A stretch of 64,000 nt of DNA from positions 1,317,792-1,381,791 of the forward strand of contig WLWN01000001.1 of assembly GCA_012103575.1 (NCBI GenBank), read 5' to 3'. Both the position numbers and the translations under genes were made by a program. Below the pieces are notes generated by a model. It made no database searches and was not told the origin of the DNA. It saw only the letters and a list, made by a program, of their open reading frames with translations. The DNA comes from Kiritimatiellia bacterium (lineage in GTDB: Bacteria > Verrucomicrobiota > Kiritimatiellia > WLWN01). Positions 41,740 to 50,063 of the stretch are shown here, piece after piece (position 1 is the stretch's first letter; each line of letters starts with the position of its first letter).

Positions 41740-41843
41740 GGACCCTAAGCCACCAATGGGAATTATATCCTTGTTGGTGGCTTAGGGTCCTTGGGATTTG
41801 AAGTAGCCTGCCATGTAGCAAAGAGTGTAGATAATCCAACCTT
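41687..41843. repeat. Perfect 70-bp inverted repeat in the KR1 gene
   Basis: Arms 41687-41756 and 41774-41843 are exact reverse complements over 70 bp with a 17-bp spacer. The arm at 41687-41756 encodes the genuine KR1 Rossmann motif on the minus strand. The other arm is its mirror copy, gives nonsense protein (YTLCYMAGYFKSQGP then stop) and separates fragment B from fragment C. I checked the arms base by base. Confidence 0.95.
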
Positions 41844-43200
41844 TCCCCGTTTGCAAAATAGCTGCAACGGATAATTCTATATCCATTTCGCTTAGATCAA
41901 GATATAGGGGTGTAACATTGCTAGATTCTTCTGCCACCACATGTAACAGACCATCAACAGCTCCATACGCATATCCATTTACCTTATCTTTATCATCAAT
42001 ACGTTGACTGTTACATGTAACAGCCATCATCGATACATGCCCCAACTCTTGTGTTTGGATAATCACTTTAGAAAGTAAAAATAGGGGTACATAGACCCCT
42101 TCACGAATAATATCAATATCTTGCGGTTTTGTTGCATAGCTAGCCAAAAAATAGATCACCAAGGATGTATGCGCTATTGGTTGTTTCTTTTTAAGTGTCG
42201 CCAGAACCTGTTGTATCTCTTGTTCGTTAAGAGTAGATGGTATAGCAATAACAGGCGTTCCTTTTTCTTTTAATACGTGTTGCAGTCGGTCCGATAGACC
42301 CTCTTTATCTTTTATAATAAGCGCTAATTTATCTGAACCTATTTCCTGATTTAAAGGAGCGTCTATCCGTTGCCATACGGGCGACAAATATTCTATCTCG
42401 GATTCCATAGACCTCTTCATATCATGGCCCGGGTTATCAACAGCTTCAGCAACAGAGTTCATCTTAAATTCTCCCCAAAAATATTTTCTATCGAATGGAT
42501 ATAAGACAGGGTGATCTTTTTCACAGTGGATGTCGTCAAATAGCCATTCCCATTTGATGGGATGACCATCGGTCCATAACTGCAATAAAACCTTCTTTAA
42601 TTGATGATCTAGTGAATGTCCTTCAATACAAAGACGTGAAGGATCAACATCTTCTTCTAGACAGTCACCCATCCAACAGACATGGGTGTCTGCTGATTTA
42701 TCACGAGTATGTTTTTGATGCAGTAAATGATCGATATCAAACGCATCTGACAATAGCCTTACATCAGAGGACTGCTCATATGACTCAAAGTAAGTATCTA
42801 TCTTATTAAAATGAAATAGAGTGTTGTCTCCCTCACAAACTGATGATGAAATGCATTTTAGTAACGATTGCTTATCTAGAGCACCACAGGATAATATTCG
42901 AATAAGCGTGCGCATTTCCTTCTGTTTGTTTTCTGAGATGCCTTGCAAATCCCATTTCGATTGCACCTTCATCATGCTTGATAAAAAGATCAAAGCGCCA
43001 ACAAATATCTCCTTGTGGTGATAGTCAATGCTATCAGAACCTATGGGTAGCTTCAGTAAGGATTCTGGATCAAGGAACCCTACTTTCTTTAACAGCGGTC
43101 GCCACTCATCAATGTGTCGACGAAATGTTTGTTGATTTTTCAACAACAACGTTGACGCCTTAATAATACGAAGGATTTCTGCTTGAGTAATTTTTAGCAT
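41782..43200 (-). CDS. PKS fragment B: AT-like remainder and KR1 N-terminal half
   Basis: 472 residues. The first two thirds continue the degenerate acyltransferase-like region after KS1, ending in the usual post-AT motif (WEWLFDDIHCEKDHPVLYPFDRKYFWG). The structural half of KR1 follows (YLSPVWQRIDAP...LALIIKDKEGL, VIYFLASYATKPQDIDII, GYAYGAVDGLL). The last 20 residues are translation of the mirror arm of the 70-bp inverted repeat. Its start overlaps fragment A by 41 bp. Removing one base from the T5 (plus strand) at 43191-43195 fuses A to B as LLRHAKITQAEILRI, so A and B were one frame. Confidence 0.8.
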   Translation of the reverse strand: MLKITQAEILRIIKASTLLLKNQQTFRRHIDEWRPLLKKVGFLDPESLLKLPIGSDSIDYHHKEIFVGALIFLSSMMKVQSKWDLQGISENKQKEMRTLIRILSCGALDKQSLLKCISSSVCEGDNTLFHFNKIDTYFESYEQSSDVRLLSDAFDIDHLLHQKHTRDKSADTHVCWMGDCLEEDVDPSRLCIEGHSLDHQLKKVLLQLWTDGHPIKWEWLFDDIHCEKDHPVLYPFDRKYFWGEFKMNSVAEAVDNPGHDMKRSMESEIEYLSPVWQRIDAPLNQEIGSDKLALIIKDKEGLSDRLQHVLKEKGTPVIAIPSTLNEQEIQQVLATLKKKQPIAHTSLVIYFLASYATKPQDIDIIREGVYVPLFLLSKVIIQTQELGHVSMMAVTCNSQRIDDKDKVNGYAYGAVDGLLHVVAEESSNVTPLYLDLSEMDIELSVAAILQTGKGWIIYTLCYMAGYFKSQGP

Positions 43201-46200
43201 GACGCAGGAGGTGTTTTATGTCCTCTGCTTGAAATGGGTAAGGCCTTATTTTTCTATTATAGAGGAGAATAGTCTTTGAAGGTCGTTTAAATTTCAATTC
43301 ATGCGTATCGTCAGCCAAATAAACTAAGAGGTCTTGAAAACTCAATATATCAACCCATACCAGCGCAGCCAAACATCCTGTACCTTCTGCACAAACTTCA
43401 TTAACACGGTATCCCTGGTCTACTAGAAAATCTGCCAGCGCGAGCATGACAATACAGGTATCTAGTATTTGATTTTCTTTTACCTTATCTGATAACTGAG
43501 ATGCATAGTGCTGTATATAGGGAGTAAGATATGCACACTGCGTCTCTATGTCTGCACGGCATATACCCGCCATTACTTTTGAGAAAAAAAGGCGGTTATT
43601 ACTCTGTCCAATAGTATTGGGTGTCATAAAAGCTAGATGCTGATCGTCATCAATGTACCCCCCCAACCGTTTTAGTAATGATGGTTTATTACTACATTGC
43701 CTCGCTATTCTCCAAGAAGATCTTGGATTACTTTGATACTGATCCAATACCTGCGCTCTTAAATTATCCAGACTCGTTTTTGATGCAGCGGATAACAATA
43801 TGGGATAATAAGAAGGCCTATTTTTTGACGGAGCTTGAACAGTATCATTTTTTTGTTGCAGGATAATATGTGCATTAGACCCTCCAAATCCAAACGAACT
43901 TACACCTGCACGACAAAGGTTTGAATCAGATATCCATTGTTTTTTTTCCCTCACGACTTGTATATGCCGGCCTACATTTAATAATGGATTCTGTTCTGTA
44001 ACATTCAAAGATTGAGGCATCCATTTATATTTCATCATCAACAGTACTTTAATAACACCCGCTAGACCTGCCGCTGCCTCTAGATGACCGATATTCGTTT
44101 TAACAGATCCGATATACAAAGGATTCCTTCGGCTTTTTTGATTAAAAACACGAGATAAGGCCTCTACCTCAATGGGATCCCCTAAACTGGTTCCTGTGCC
44201 ATGTGCCTCAACATAAGAAATGGTATCTTTATCAATTCCTGCTTCACGAATAGCTTCCTGAATTAATGATGATTGGGCTTTAACGCTGGGCGCCGAAATA
44301 TGGGCCGATTGGTCAACATGATTTACGGCAGCACTTTTGATGATTCCATGGATCGAGTGATGCTCTTTTATGGCATCTTGAGCACGCTCTAAAACAATAA
44401 CAGCCGCCCCTTCACCCGCAACATACCCATTTGCCATGGTATCAAATGTTTTACATCTTCCATCTTCACTTAACATTCTAGCCTTTGAGAATGATATAGA
44501 TTTCCATGGATGCAGGATTAAATTAGCGCCCCCGACAACCACATAATCACACGTCTTATTACGAAGGGCACATACCGCATCATGTATGGCCACTAGCGAA
44601 GATGAACAGGCTGTATCAATGGTTTTGCTAATGCCCCTAAACTTAAACGTATGTGATATCCTATTCGCTGCAATACTCGAATAATTTCCAATGCTTGCAT
44701 ATTGGTTAATATCCTGATTGTAGCTCGATGATAGCTGCAAATAGTCACTGGCCATGATCCCAACAAACACCGCTGTTTTTCTTTCGGAAAACGATTGAAA
44801 TGATATCCCTGTATCTTCTAAAGCATGCCATGTTTGCTCTAACAATAATCGATGTTGAGGATCTGTTTGCCGTGCTTCTTCTGGTGATAGTCCAAACAGC
44901 TGATGATCAAAATATTCAGGATCATCAATAAGCCCACCATACTGACCCATCATTTTATTTTTATCTCTACGATCTGTAGATTGATACGCATTACGATCCC
45001 AACGATTTTCAGGTATGGGAATAATATGATTTTTTCCTTTTAGTAAGTTATCCCAATACGACAAATAATTAGTTGCCCCTGGAAATCGACATGACATTCC
45101 AATATCTGAAATATTCTGCTCTGCTGAGCTAAACACCACCCCTAGTAAGGTGATCGTTTTATCCTGTCCTTGATATTTTTCATAATGTTTTTTGTCTTGG
45201 ATTTGGGATAGGGCCTCTTCTTTGGTTCCCGTTAGTTTGAATTCAAAAAAATACACATGACGTTCCAGTTCAATCACCATATCAATCCGTCCTTTATTTG
45301 TTCGAACTTCGGCATGCACATAGAGCTTGAGCATGGAAGCAATTAAATAGAAGATCGTTTGATAATATTTCTCATTAGATAACTGAATGTCATATGGAAT
45401 ATTAGCAAAGAAAATTTTAAGGGTTCCAAAAAATGACTCCCAATTCTGGTCTTCAAGGCATTTCCGAAGTTTCCAGATATACCCGCCTGTAAGCCCCTGC
45501 TCCGTTTCTGAAAACCCTTCCAGCAAAGCTTCTAAAAAAGCGTTTCGGACTTCATAATTAGGGTACCCTAAGGTGGATAAACGTGTTGAGGTATTATAGT
45601 TTTGAATAGTGACATAGCCGGTCTGATATAACAATGGCACAATACTAAGTTTTTCCAGTTCATAGCTCGAAAAAGCGGCTTCTGTAACCTCTATAGAATC
45701 GATATGTTGCAGGTCGAACTGGCTGTTTTTAATGAGTTCAATCAAAAAAGTGGGAGTTCCGGTTTCAAACCAATAGGACCTAAATGCGTTATCTTTGAAC
45801 AGAAGTAAGATGGAGAAAGGGTTATAAACTTTGATGGGCGCAGGAGAAAAGCGGTAGCCATTATACCACCATCCGATTTGGCGTAATGTTTCTTCTCCGT
45901 TTTGATTGAGCTTGGCGGCCAGTGTAGTAATTCGATCTTTGAAGGTCGTTTCGACCTCTTGTTGAGTGTACCCAAGCAACGCAGCGTACTCTTCGCTCAG
46001 AGTAATATCATCTAGATTATTGAGGCCCGAGAATACCGAAATCTTTGAAAATTTACTTACGCCGGTCAACAGAACAAAACGAAGATAAGCATCCTCCGCT
46101 TTTAATACACTGTAAAAGTTTCTTAGTATATCTCGATATTGCTTGGCGTGGTCAACCTGCAGAATATGATCAATTAAGGGTTTATCGTACTCATCGATTA

Positions 46201-46228
46201 AAACCGCCACCTTATTGATCGCGCTCAA
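43160..46228 (-). CDS. PKS fragment A: PD-(D/E)XK ATPase C-terminus fused to KS1 and AT-like domain
   Basis: 1,022 residues, chimeric. Residues 1-372 are the body and nuclease end of an AAA-ATPase-like/PDDEXK_9 protein (VLIDEYDKPLIDH Walker B, GRIDMVIELERHVYFFEFK nuclease core, ITLLGVVFSS). At about 373-376 the text changes directly to a ketosynthase (DIGMSCRFPGA) with Cys in DTACSSSLVAIHDA and His in EAHGTGTSLGDP and NIGHLEAAAG. From about 800 an acyltransferase-like fold appears (ILDTCIVMLALADFLVDQGYRV, LSFQDLLVYLAD), but the GHSxG motif is replaced by AEGTG, so it cannot be a standard active AT. The true PKS N-terminus is missing. Confidence 0.85.
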   Translation of the reverse strand: MSAINKVAVLIDEYDKPLIDHILQVDHAKQYRDILRNFYSVLKAEDAYLRFVLLTGVSKFSKISVFSGLNNLDDITLSEEYAALLGYTQQEVETTFKDRITTLAAKLNQNGEETLRQIGWWYNGYRFSPAPIKVYNPFSILLLFKDNAFRSYWFETGTPTFLIELIKNSQFDLQHIDSIEVTEAAFSSYELEKLSIVPLLYQTGYVTIQNYNTSTRLSTLGYPNYEVRNAFLEALLEGFSETEQGLTGGYIWKLRKCLEDQNWESFFGTLKIFFANIPYDIQLSNEKYYQTIFYLIASMLKLYVHAEVRTNKGRIDMVIELERHVYFFEFKLTGTKEEALSQIQDKKHYEKYQGQDKTITLLGVVFSSAEQNISDIGMSCRFPGATNYLSYWDNLLKGKNHIIPIPENRWDRNAYQSTDRRDKNKMMGQYGGLIDDPEYFDHQLFGLSPEEARQTDPQHRLLLEQTWHALEDTGISFQSFSERKTAVFVGIMASDYLQLSSSYNQDINQYASIGNYSSIAANRISHTFKFRGISKTIDTACSSSLVAIHDAVCALRNKTCDYVVVGGANLILHPWKSISFSKARMLSEDGRCKTFDTMANGYVAGEGAAVIVLERAQDAIKEHHSIHGIIKSAAVNHVDQSAHISAPSVKAQSSLIQEAIREAGIDKDTISYVEAHGTGTSLGDPIEVEALSRVFNQKSRRNPLYIGSVKTNIGHLEAAAGLAGVIKVLLMMKYKWMPQSLNVTEQNPLLNVGRHIQVVREKKQWISDSNLCRAGVSSFGFGGSNAHIILQQKNDTVQAPSKNRPSYYPILLSAASKTSLDNLRAQVLDQYQSNPRSSWRIARQCSNKPSLLKRLGGYIDDDQHLAFMTPNTIGQSNNRLFFSKVMAGICRADIETQCAYLTPYIQHYASQLSDKVKENQILDTCIVMLALADFLVDQGYRVNEVCAEGTGCLAALVWVDILSFQDLLVYLADDTHELKFKRPSKTILLYNRKIRPYPFQAEDIKHLLRHAKNYSSRNPSYY

Positions 46229-46303
46229 TCGTTGGATAAGATGTGAAAAACAAAGTTCAACGGGATCATCAAGGTTGAGTTTTACTTGATAGGCTTGGGC
46301 GGT

Positions 46304-47287
46304 TTAGCTTAACTGATCCTTTAGGCCTTTAATAAAAGATTCAAGGCTATTCTTGGGCGTTTTTGACAAATCCAAACGAAGCACTGGAAAAGTTCTCCAG
46401 TCGTACTCGCTCTTCTCAATCCACAGTCCCTTAAACAACTCCTTTTCTCCTCGAAACAGGACGTCTAATATGGAAATAGGTAGCGATTTCCCAAAACGTC
46501 GTGGGCGGGATAGAAAGTAAACGCCTTTTGGAGTTTTGAGCAGGTTATAAATAGATTCCGTTTTATCGACATAGACAAAGTTATTCGAAATAATATCTGC
46601 AAAAATTTGTATGCCAATTGGTAAGTGTTTCTGTTTCATAAAAAAATCCTGGCATAACTCATGGGGGGCGTCAATAGACAATCCGGGAGGTAAAAGATCG
46701 GCGATGAGATATCGAGTCGCTCGATCTACTAGAGTGACTACACAGGCCTCTTTTCTCGTTTGGCCCTGAATAGTGTCACCTTCCCAATGGCCTGCCACCT
46801 TGCGGCTTTCAGCCTCTTCGGGGCGTTGGTCAATCATCGTTTGGTTGTGTATACGTGAATGGCTTTTCCGAGTCGCTCGTTTTTTCTTTCCGGGGCCACG
46901 CAGGTATTTTCGGTAGCCAGCCCCTCTTGGACTGTACAAGTAGCGGTAGATCGTCATTCGACTGATGGGAGGGTCACCTTCTAGCTTTCTTCGACCTTCA
47001 ATCTGTTCTGGAGACCAATACTTCGCCAGGAGAGTCTCCACTTGTTCTTTGCTAGCTCCCATCACTTTTTGAGGCTTTCGAGCTAGCTGTAATCGGCTTT
47101 GAGCCAGGCCATTTGCGGGTCTTGGGTAATAGCGGCCACGGACTCGATTACGGCGAAATTCGCGCCAAATAGTCGAGGGGGATCGGCCCAGGTGACGGCT
47201 AATTTGAGATAAGCTATATTTTTCTTTTAGCATCTGGGCTATCACTTCTCGTTCATAACGGTTTAAATATTCGTAGGTTCGTGGCAT
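46304..47287 (-). CDS. IS30 transposase N-terminus fused in frame to AAA-ATPase-like N-terminus
   Basis: 327 residues. Residues 1-200 are the IS30 helix-turn-helix and first catalytic Asp (GHWEGDTIQGQTRKEACVV) up to ATRYLIADLLP. The IS30 sequence then stops (about 46687) and the text becomes the start of an AAA-ATPase-like gene whose own ATG is at 46639 (MKQKHLPIGIQIFADIISN, FLSRPRRFGKSLPISIL as the Walker A-type loop). The frame ends in TAA (46304-46306) but continues in the same frame as TAQAYQVKLNLDDPVELC into the 46228 ORF, so the ATPase gene has a nonsense codon. Confidence 0.8.
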   Translation of the reverse strand: MPRTYEYLNRYEREVIAQMLKEKYSLSQISRHLGRSPSTIWREFRRNRVRGRYYPRPANGLAQSRLQLARKPQKVMGASKEQVETLLAKYWSPEQIEGRRKLEGDPPISRMTIYRYLYSPRGAGYRKYLRGPGKKKRATRKSHSRIHNQTMIDQRPEEAESRKVAGHWEGDTIQGQTRKEACVVTLVDRATRYLIADLLPPGLSIDAPHELCQDFFMKQKHLPIGIQIFADIISNNFVYVDKTESIYNLLKTPKGVYFLSRPRRFGKSLPISILDVLFRGEKELFKGLWIEKSEYDWRTFPVLRLDLSKTPKNSLESFIKGLKDQLS

Positions 47288-47365
47288 TCTATGTTCTCCT
47301 TTGGGGAGGGTCAGATACCCAAAGAATGAACTATGCTGCAGACCTTTGCACTTGTATTGTTACTC
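46687..47365 (-). mobile_element. IS30 5' remnant
   Basis: Carries the left end and N-terminal two thirds of the transposase, closely matching the 18.9-kb copy, including the upstream flank ATGGTAGAGTAACAATACAA. It lacks the C-terminal part and the right end, so it was cut at 46687, where the ATPase gene's upstream DNA begins. Confidence 0.8.
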
Positions 47366-47396
47366 TACCATTATGTCAACTTTCTTCTGAAAAAGT

Positions 47397-47522
47397 TTAT
47401 ACCCCTGGAAGTTTTATGTTTCTTCTTTTCTGTCCGCCACCTCCCCCATACGCAGCTTGAAACTCCTCTTGTGAAACGACAGGTTTATGATCTTTATAAC
47501 CTTTCCTGGCAGCTTTAATCAT
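47397..47522 (-). pseudogene. C-terminal remnant of an unrecognised gene
   Basis: A 41-codon frame, open upstream to the IS1380 terminus at 47537 and ending in TAA. It reads WMIKAARKGYKDHKPVVSQE, then a Gly-rich stretch (AAYGGGGGQ) and KRRNIKLPGV. The composition is gene-like, but I do not recognise the family. The 5' part was removed by the IS1380 end. It may be the third gene of the reductase/radical SAM operon. Confidence 0.4.
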
Positions 47523-47536
47523 CCAGGACACTTCAA

Positions 47537-47562
47537 CCTGAATCCGTCAGCTATAAGTGCGA
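47537..47562 (-). repeat. Isolated IS1380 terminal repeat
   Basis: CCTGAATCCGTCAGCTATAAG closely resembles the IS1380 ends at 52274 (CCTGAATCTATCAG) and 53934 (reversed CCTGAATCCATCAGCTAT). No transposase accompanies it. About 110 bp of gene-free DNA follow before the radical SAM gene. Confidence 0.6.
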
Positions 47563-47675
47563 TTCTGGCTATTCAGCATATCCACTTGTTAAGGGATATT
47601 TTTTTTGAAGATCAATATCCCCCCCATTATAGATCAAGCGCTGAAAGTATCTCACAAAGTTATTCCCAAGTACAT

Positions 47676-48623
47676 TCAAGTCGTTTCGCTGCAGGACGCT
47701 CCGTACGCAAAACAGGAGTAACAGCGATGGTGACCGAGCATCACACGAATTTTCATGCTTTCGGTTAATGTTGGTCCCAAATCATAATCCTCATCATCGT
47801 CCACAAGGGTGCATGCGTACACTCGCATTTTCCCATTTTTTTTAAGCACAAACTTTGAGTAGTTGCACATAAACGCGGTCCGACTCTCTTCAGTTTGATA
47901 GTGGGTCATGCAATTTTCTGTTATATGAGGAACCTCCGCCATTAAACCAGGAGTCAAAAAGTCTGGGAAACTCACGATGTTGAGATCTGTCGGAACCCCC
48001 ATTTTTTTAAGGAAAGGGTGGAATTGTTTGTCAACAGCATACACATCTTCGTCTTTCTCCCGTTGACGAGCTATAGAAATATCAAACCTTAATTCATAAA
48101 GGCGCCCAAGCGTTTTTAAGGCTTTATCAAAATTGCCTAGTCCTCGTCCTTGATCATGCTTTTTGGGATCGGAATAGTCTAAGCTAATACGAAATTTAAT
48201 AGGGTAAGGTTTATCTTTTAGGGGTAGAATCTCGGTTAATCGATTCAGGAGCGGTTCGGTCCCATTAGTCAAAACCATGCAAGGACGAAATTGAAGTGCA
48301 TACTCCAAAATTTTAACAAATTCGGGAATGATAAAGGGCTCTCCACCTGTAAAGGAAAATTGTTCTACGCCCATGGTCAATGCTTCGTCTATGAAAGGTT
48401 TGGCATCAGCAAATAAAATAGGGTTGATCCGATTATCACCGGGCTTAGACCCTTCCAAACAGAAAGGACACCTCAAATTGCACGTTGTACCGGTATGGAA
48501 CCAAAGTTCGGTCAGTTTTTCGGGCTGCACATACCCCCGAGGATCATTTTCAGGCGTAAACAGCCATTCCTTTCGTTGTATATGGAAAATTTCGTCTTTA
48601 TTCAATTCAGGTATTGTTTTCAT
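47676..48623 (-). CDS. Radical SAM protein with C-terminal cysteine cluster
   Basis: 315 residues. The radical SAM cluster motif is TTCNLRCPFC (CxxxCxxC), followed by FSFTGGEPFIIPEF and VLTNGTEPLL, typical of the TIM barrel. The C-terminus has further cysteines (VYACTLVDDD; CYSCFAYGASC), suggesting a SPASM-like auxiliary Fe-S cluster. Its ATG overlaps the TGA of the upstream flavin reductase gene (ATGA), so the two are co-translated and the reductase may supply electrons. The substrate is unknown. Confidence 0.85.
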   Translation of the reverse strand: MKTIPELNKDEIFHIQRKEWLFTPENDPRGYVQPEKLTELWFHTGTTCNLRCPFCLEGSKPGDNRINPILFADAKPFIDEALTMGVEQFSFTGGEPFIIPEFVKILEYALQFRPCMVLTNGTEPLLNRLTEILPLKDKPYPIKFRISLDYSDPKKHDQGRGLGNFDKALKTLGRLYELRFDISIARQREKDEDVYAVDKQFHPFLKKMGVPTDLNIVSFPDFLTPGLMAEVPHITENCMTHYQTEESRTAFMCNYSKFVLKKNGKMRVYACTLVDDDEDYDLGPTLTESMKIRVMLGHHRCYSCFAYGASCSETT

Positions 48624-49288
48624 GCGGAATATGATTCATTAAAGAAACACTCACGATGAATGTTTGAAATATTAACTCCACTCTTTTCTAGCCACTTGGT
48701 TGTTTCGTCAATCATAGTATCAAGACCGCACAGATAATAATGGTGATCTTTAGATAGAGGCATGTCTTCTAATAGATCCGTCACCCGACCTTGAAAGTAT
48801 TCGGTAGATGTTTCACGAGAAACGCATAACTTTACATGGCATTGCTGCTTTAACCAATGAATATCTACGGTATCTTTTAATACCCGAACCCCATACAAAC
48901 ACTCTACAGGCGGCCGATCGAGATACGTCCGAAGATAAGAAAGAAAAGGTGAAATTCCCGTGCCGGTAGCAATAAAAACAAAGGGTGCGCCATCACATTG
49001 TCCGGGTTTAAACCAGCCAAACGGAGGACTACACTTTACGTAATCTCCTGGAGTCCGCGTAGCAAGGTGGGGAGTCACAACGCCATCGTTCATACGACGA
49101 ATCACAAATCGAACGATCGATTCGTCACATCCTGAGGCCATGCTATAAGGACGAGATTCTCTGCCATCTTCAGCAAATAATGCTAGGCAATCTCCGGGCA
49201 TAAAGGTTATGCCATTGCGTTCAAATTGAATTTCAAAAATTTCGTCCCCATGCCAAAGAACGTCTGCCACAATTAACGATTCATTCAT
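48620..49288 (-). CDS. Ferredoxin-NADP reductase-like FAD/NAD(P) oxidoreductase
   Basis: 222 residues. FAD-binding motif SRPYSMASG, then the NAD(P)-binding loop FIATGTGISPFLSYLRTYL and the C-terminal YLCGLDTMIDET and HRECFF. No ferredoxin domain is attached. It is coupled to the radical SAM gene by a 4-bp overlap. In related systems such reductases feed electrons to Fe-S enzymes; the partner electron carrier is not visible here. Confidence 0.88.
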   Translation of the reverse strand: MNESLIVADVLWHGDEIFEIQFERNGITFMPGDCLALFAEDGRESRPYSMASGCDESIVRFVIRRMNDGVVTPHLATRTPGDYVKCSPPFGWFKPGQCDGAPFVFIATGTGISPFLSYLRTYLDRPPVECLYGVRVLKDTVDIHWLKQQCHVKLCVSRETSTEYFQGRVTDLLEDMPLSKDHHYYLCGLDTMIDETTKWLEKSGVNISNIHRECFFNESYSA

Positions 49289-49332
49289 ATAGAAGCAACC
49301 TTTATTTCAGCCAATTCTCTATGTTCAAATTG

Positions 49333-49711
49333 TTAATACACGCAAAGTGTTTTGTATTTTTTGTTAGTAAGTATAAGGTCATTAACAATAGCGATGGAAG
49401 CTATTTGGTTGGATATCAGGAAGAGATAAAGTCTGCCCCGCCTGCTCTAGCCCTGCACAAATGTGACCAGCCATATATACAGCTTGCAAATCAAATTCTA
49501 AAATATGGAGAGAAGGCAATAAGATCTTATCAAGATTTCGTAAATGTTTTTCAGGATGGTCACTTTTCCTTGCGCCATAAACAATCTCGAAAATCGTAAT
49601 AGTTGAAAGAAACTGTTGATCGGAATCCAGGTGTTCTATATGGTCCAATAGGGTTTTTGAAGGTCTTTTTTTAAAAACATTACAAATCGTGTCGGTATCA
49701 AAAAGGTACAT
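49333..49711 (-). pseudogene. vapC: VapC-like PIN-domain toxin, frameshifted
   Basis: PIN-domain RNase toxin. It starts MYLFDTDTICNVFKKRP with the first catalytic Asp, then TITIFEIVYGARKS with the conserved Glu. After SLPDIQ the frame breaks at a duplicated CCAA (plus strand TTGGTTGG, 49405-49412). Removing one copy restores the family's DIQIASIAIVNDLIL, but the last segment (NKKYKTLCVY) still lacks the normal NT-x-x-F/H end. Probably inactive. Confidence 0.75.
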
Positions 49712-49785
49712 GACGCCCCACATATTGCTGTCGGTTGTTAACGACCTCGCAGACAGCACTCTCTATTTCGTTAAATTCCTTCCAT

Positions 49786-49977
49786 TTACCTGCTACAGAA
49801 GCTAGCCCCTGGCTTTTCTAACTGATCAAGCACTTGTAAATCGTCCATATTGATTAATGCTGCGATCGGATGATTATGTTTTGTAATAATAAAACGAGTA
49901 TTACCATAGGCACTTTTAGCCACATATTCAGAAAAATGAGCTTTAGCATTTGCAACCTAAACAGAAAGAGATTTCAC
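49786..49977 (-). pseudogene. Phd/YefM-like antitoxin with in-frame TAG
   Basis: Short gene upstream of the VapC remnant: after VKSLSV comes a TAG (49957-49959), then VANAKAHFSEYVAKSAYGNTRFIITKHNHPIAALINMDDLQVLDQLEKP, given here only as a description of the family pattern AKAHFSEYV...FIITKH...AALI. The gene has GTG as the only visible start. Either the antitoxin is dead or translation starts after the TAG. Confidence 0.65.
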
Positions 49978-50063
49978 AATCTTTCGCTCCAAAAATACAG
50001 GTCATTATCGTTTATATGACCTATATATATCACTTTTTTTTCTATTGTCAACATCTTACCTCT

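Noticed and set aside
29458..46228. Assignment of the PKS to a named natural product of a known sponge or tunicate symbiont
   Set aside because: The domain order is too incomplete, and no search was possible; a producer or compound name would be a guess.
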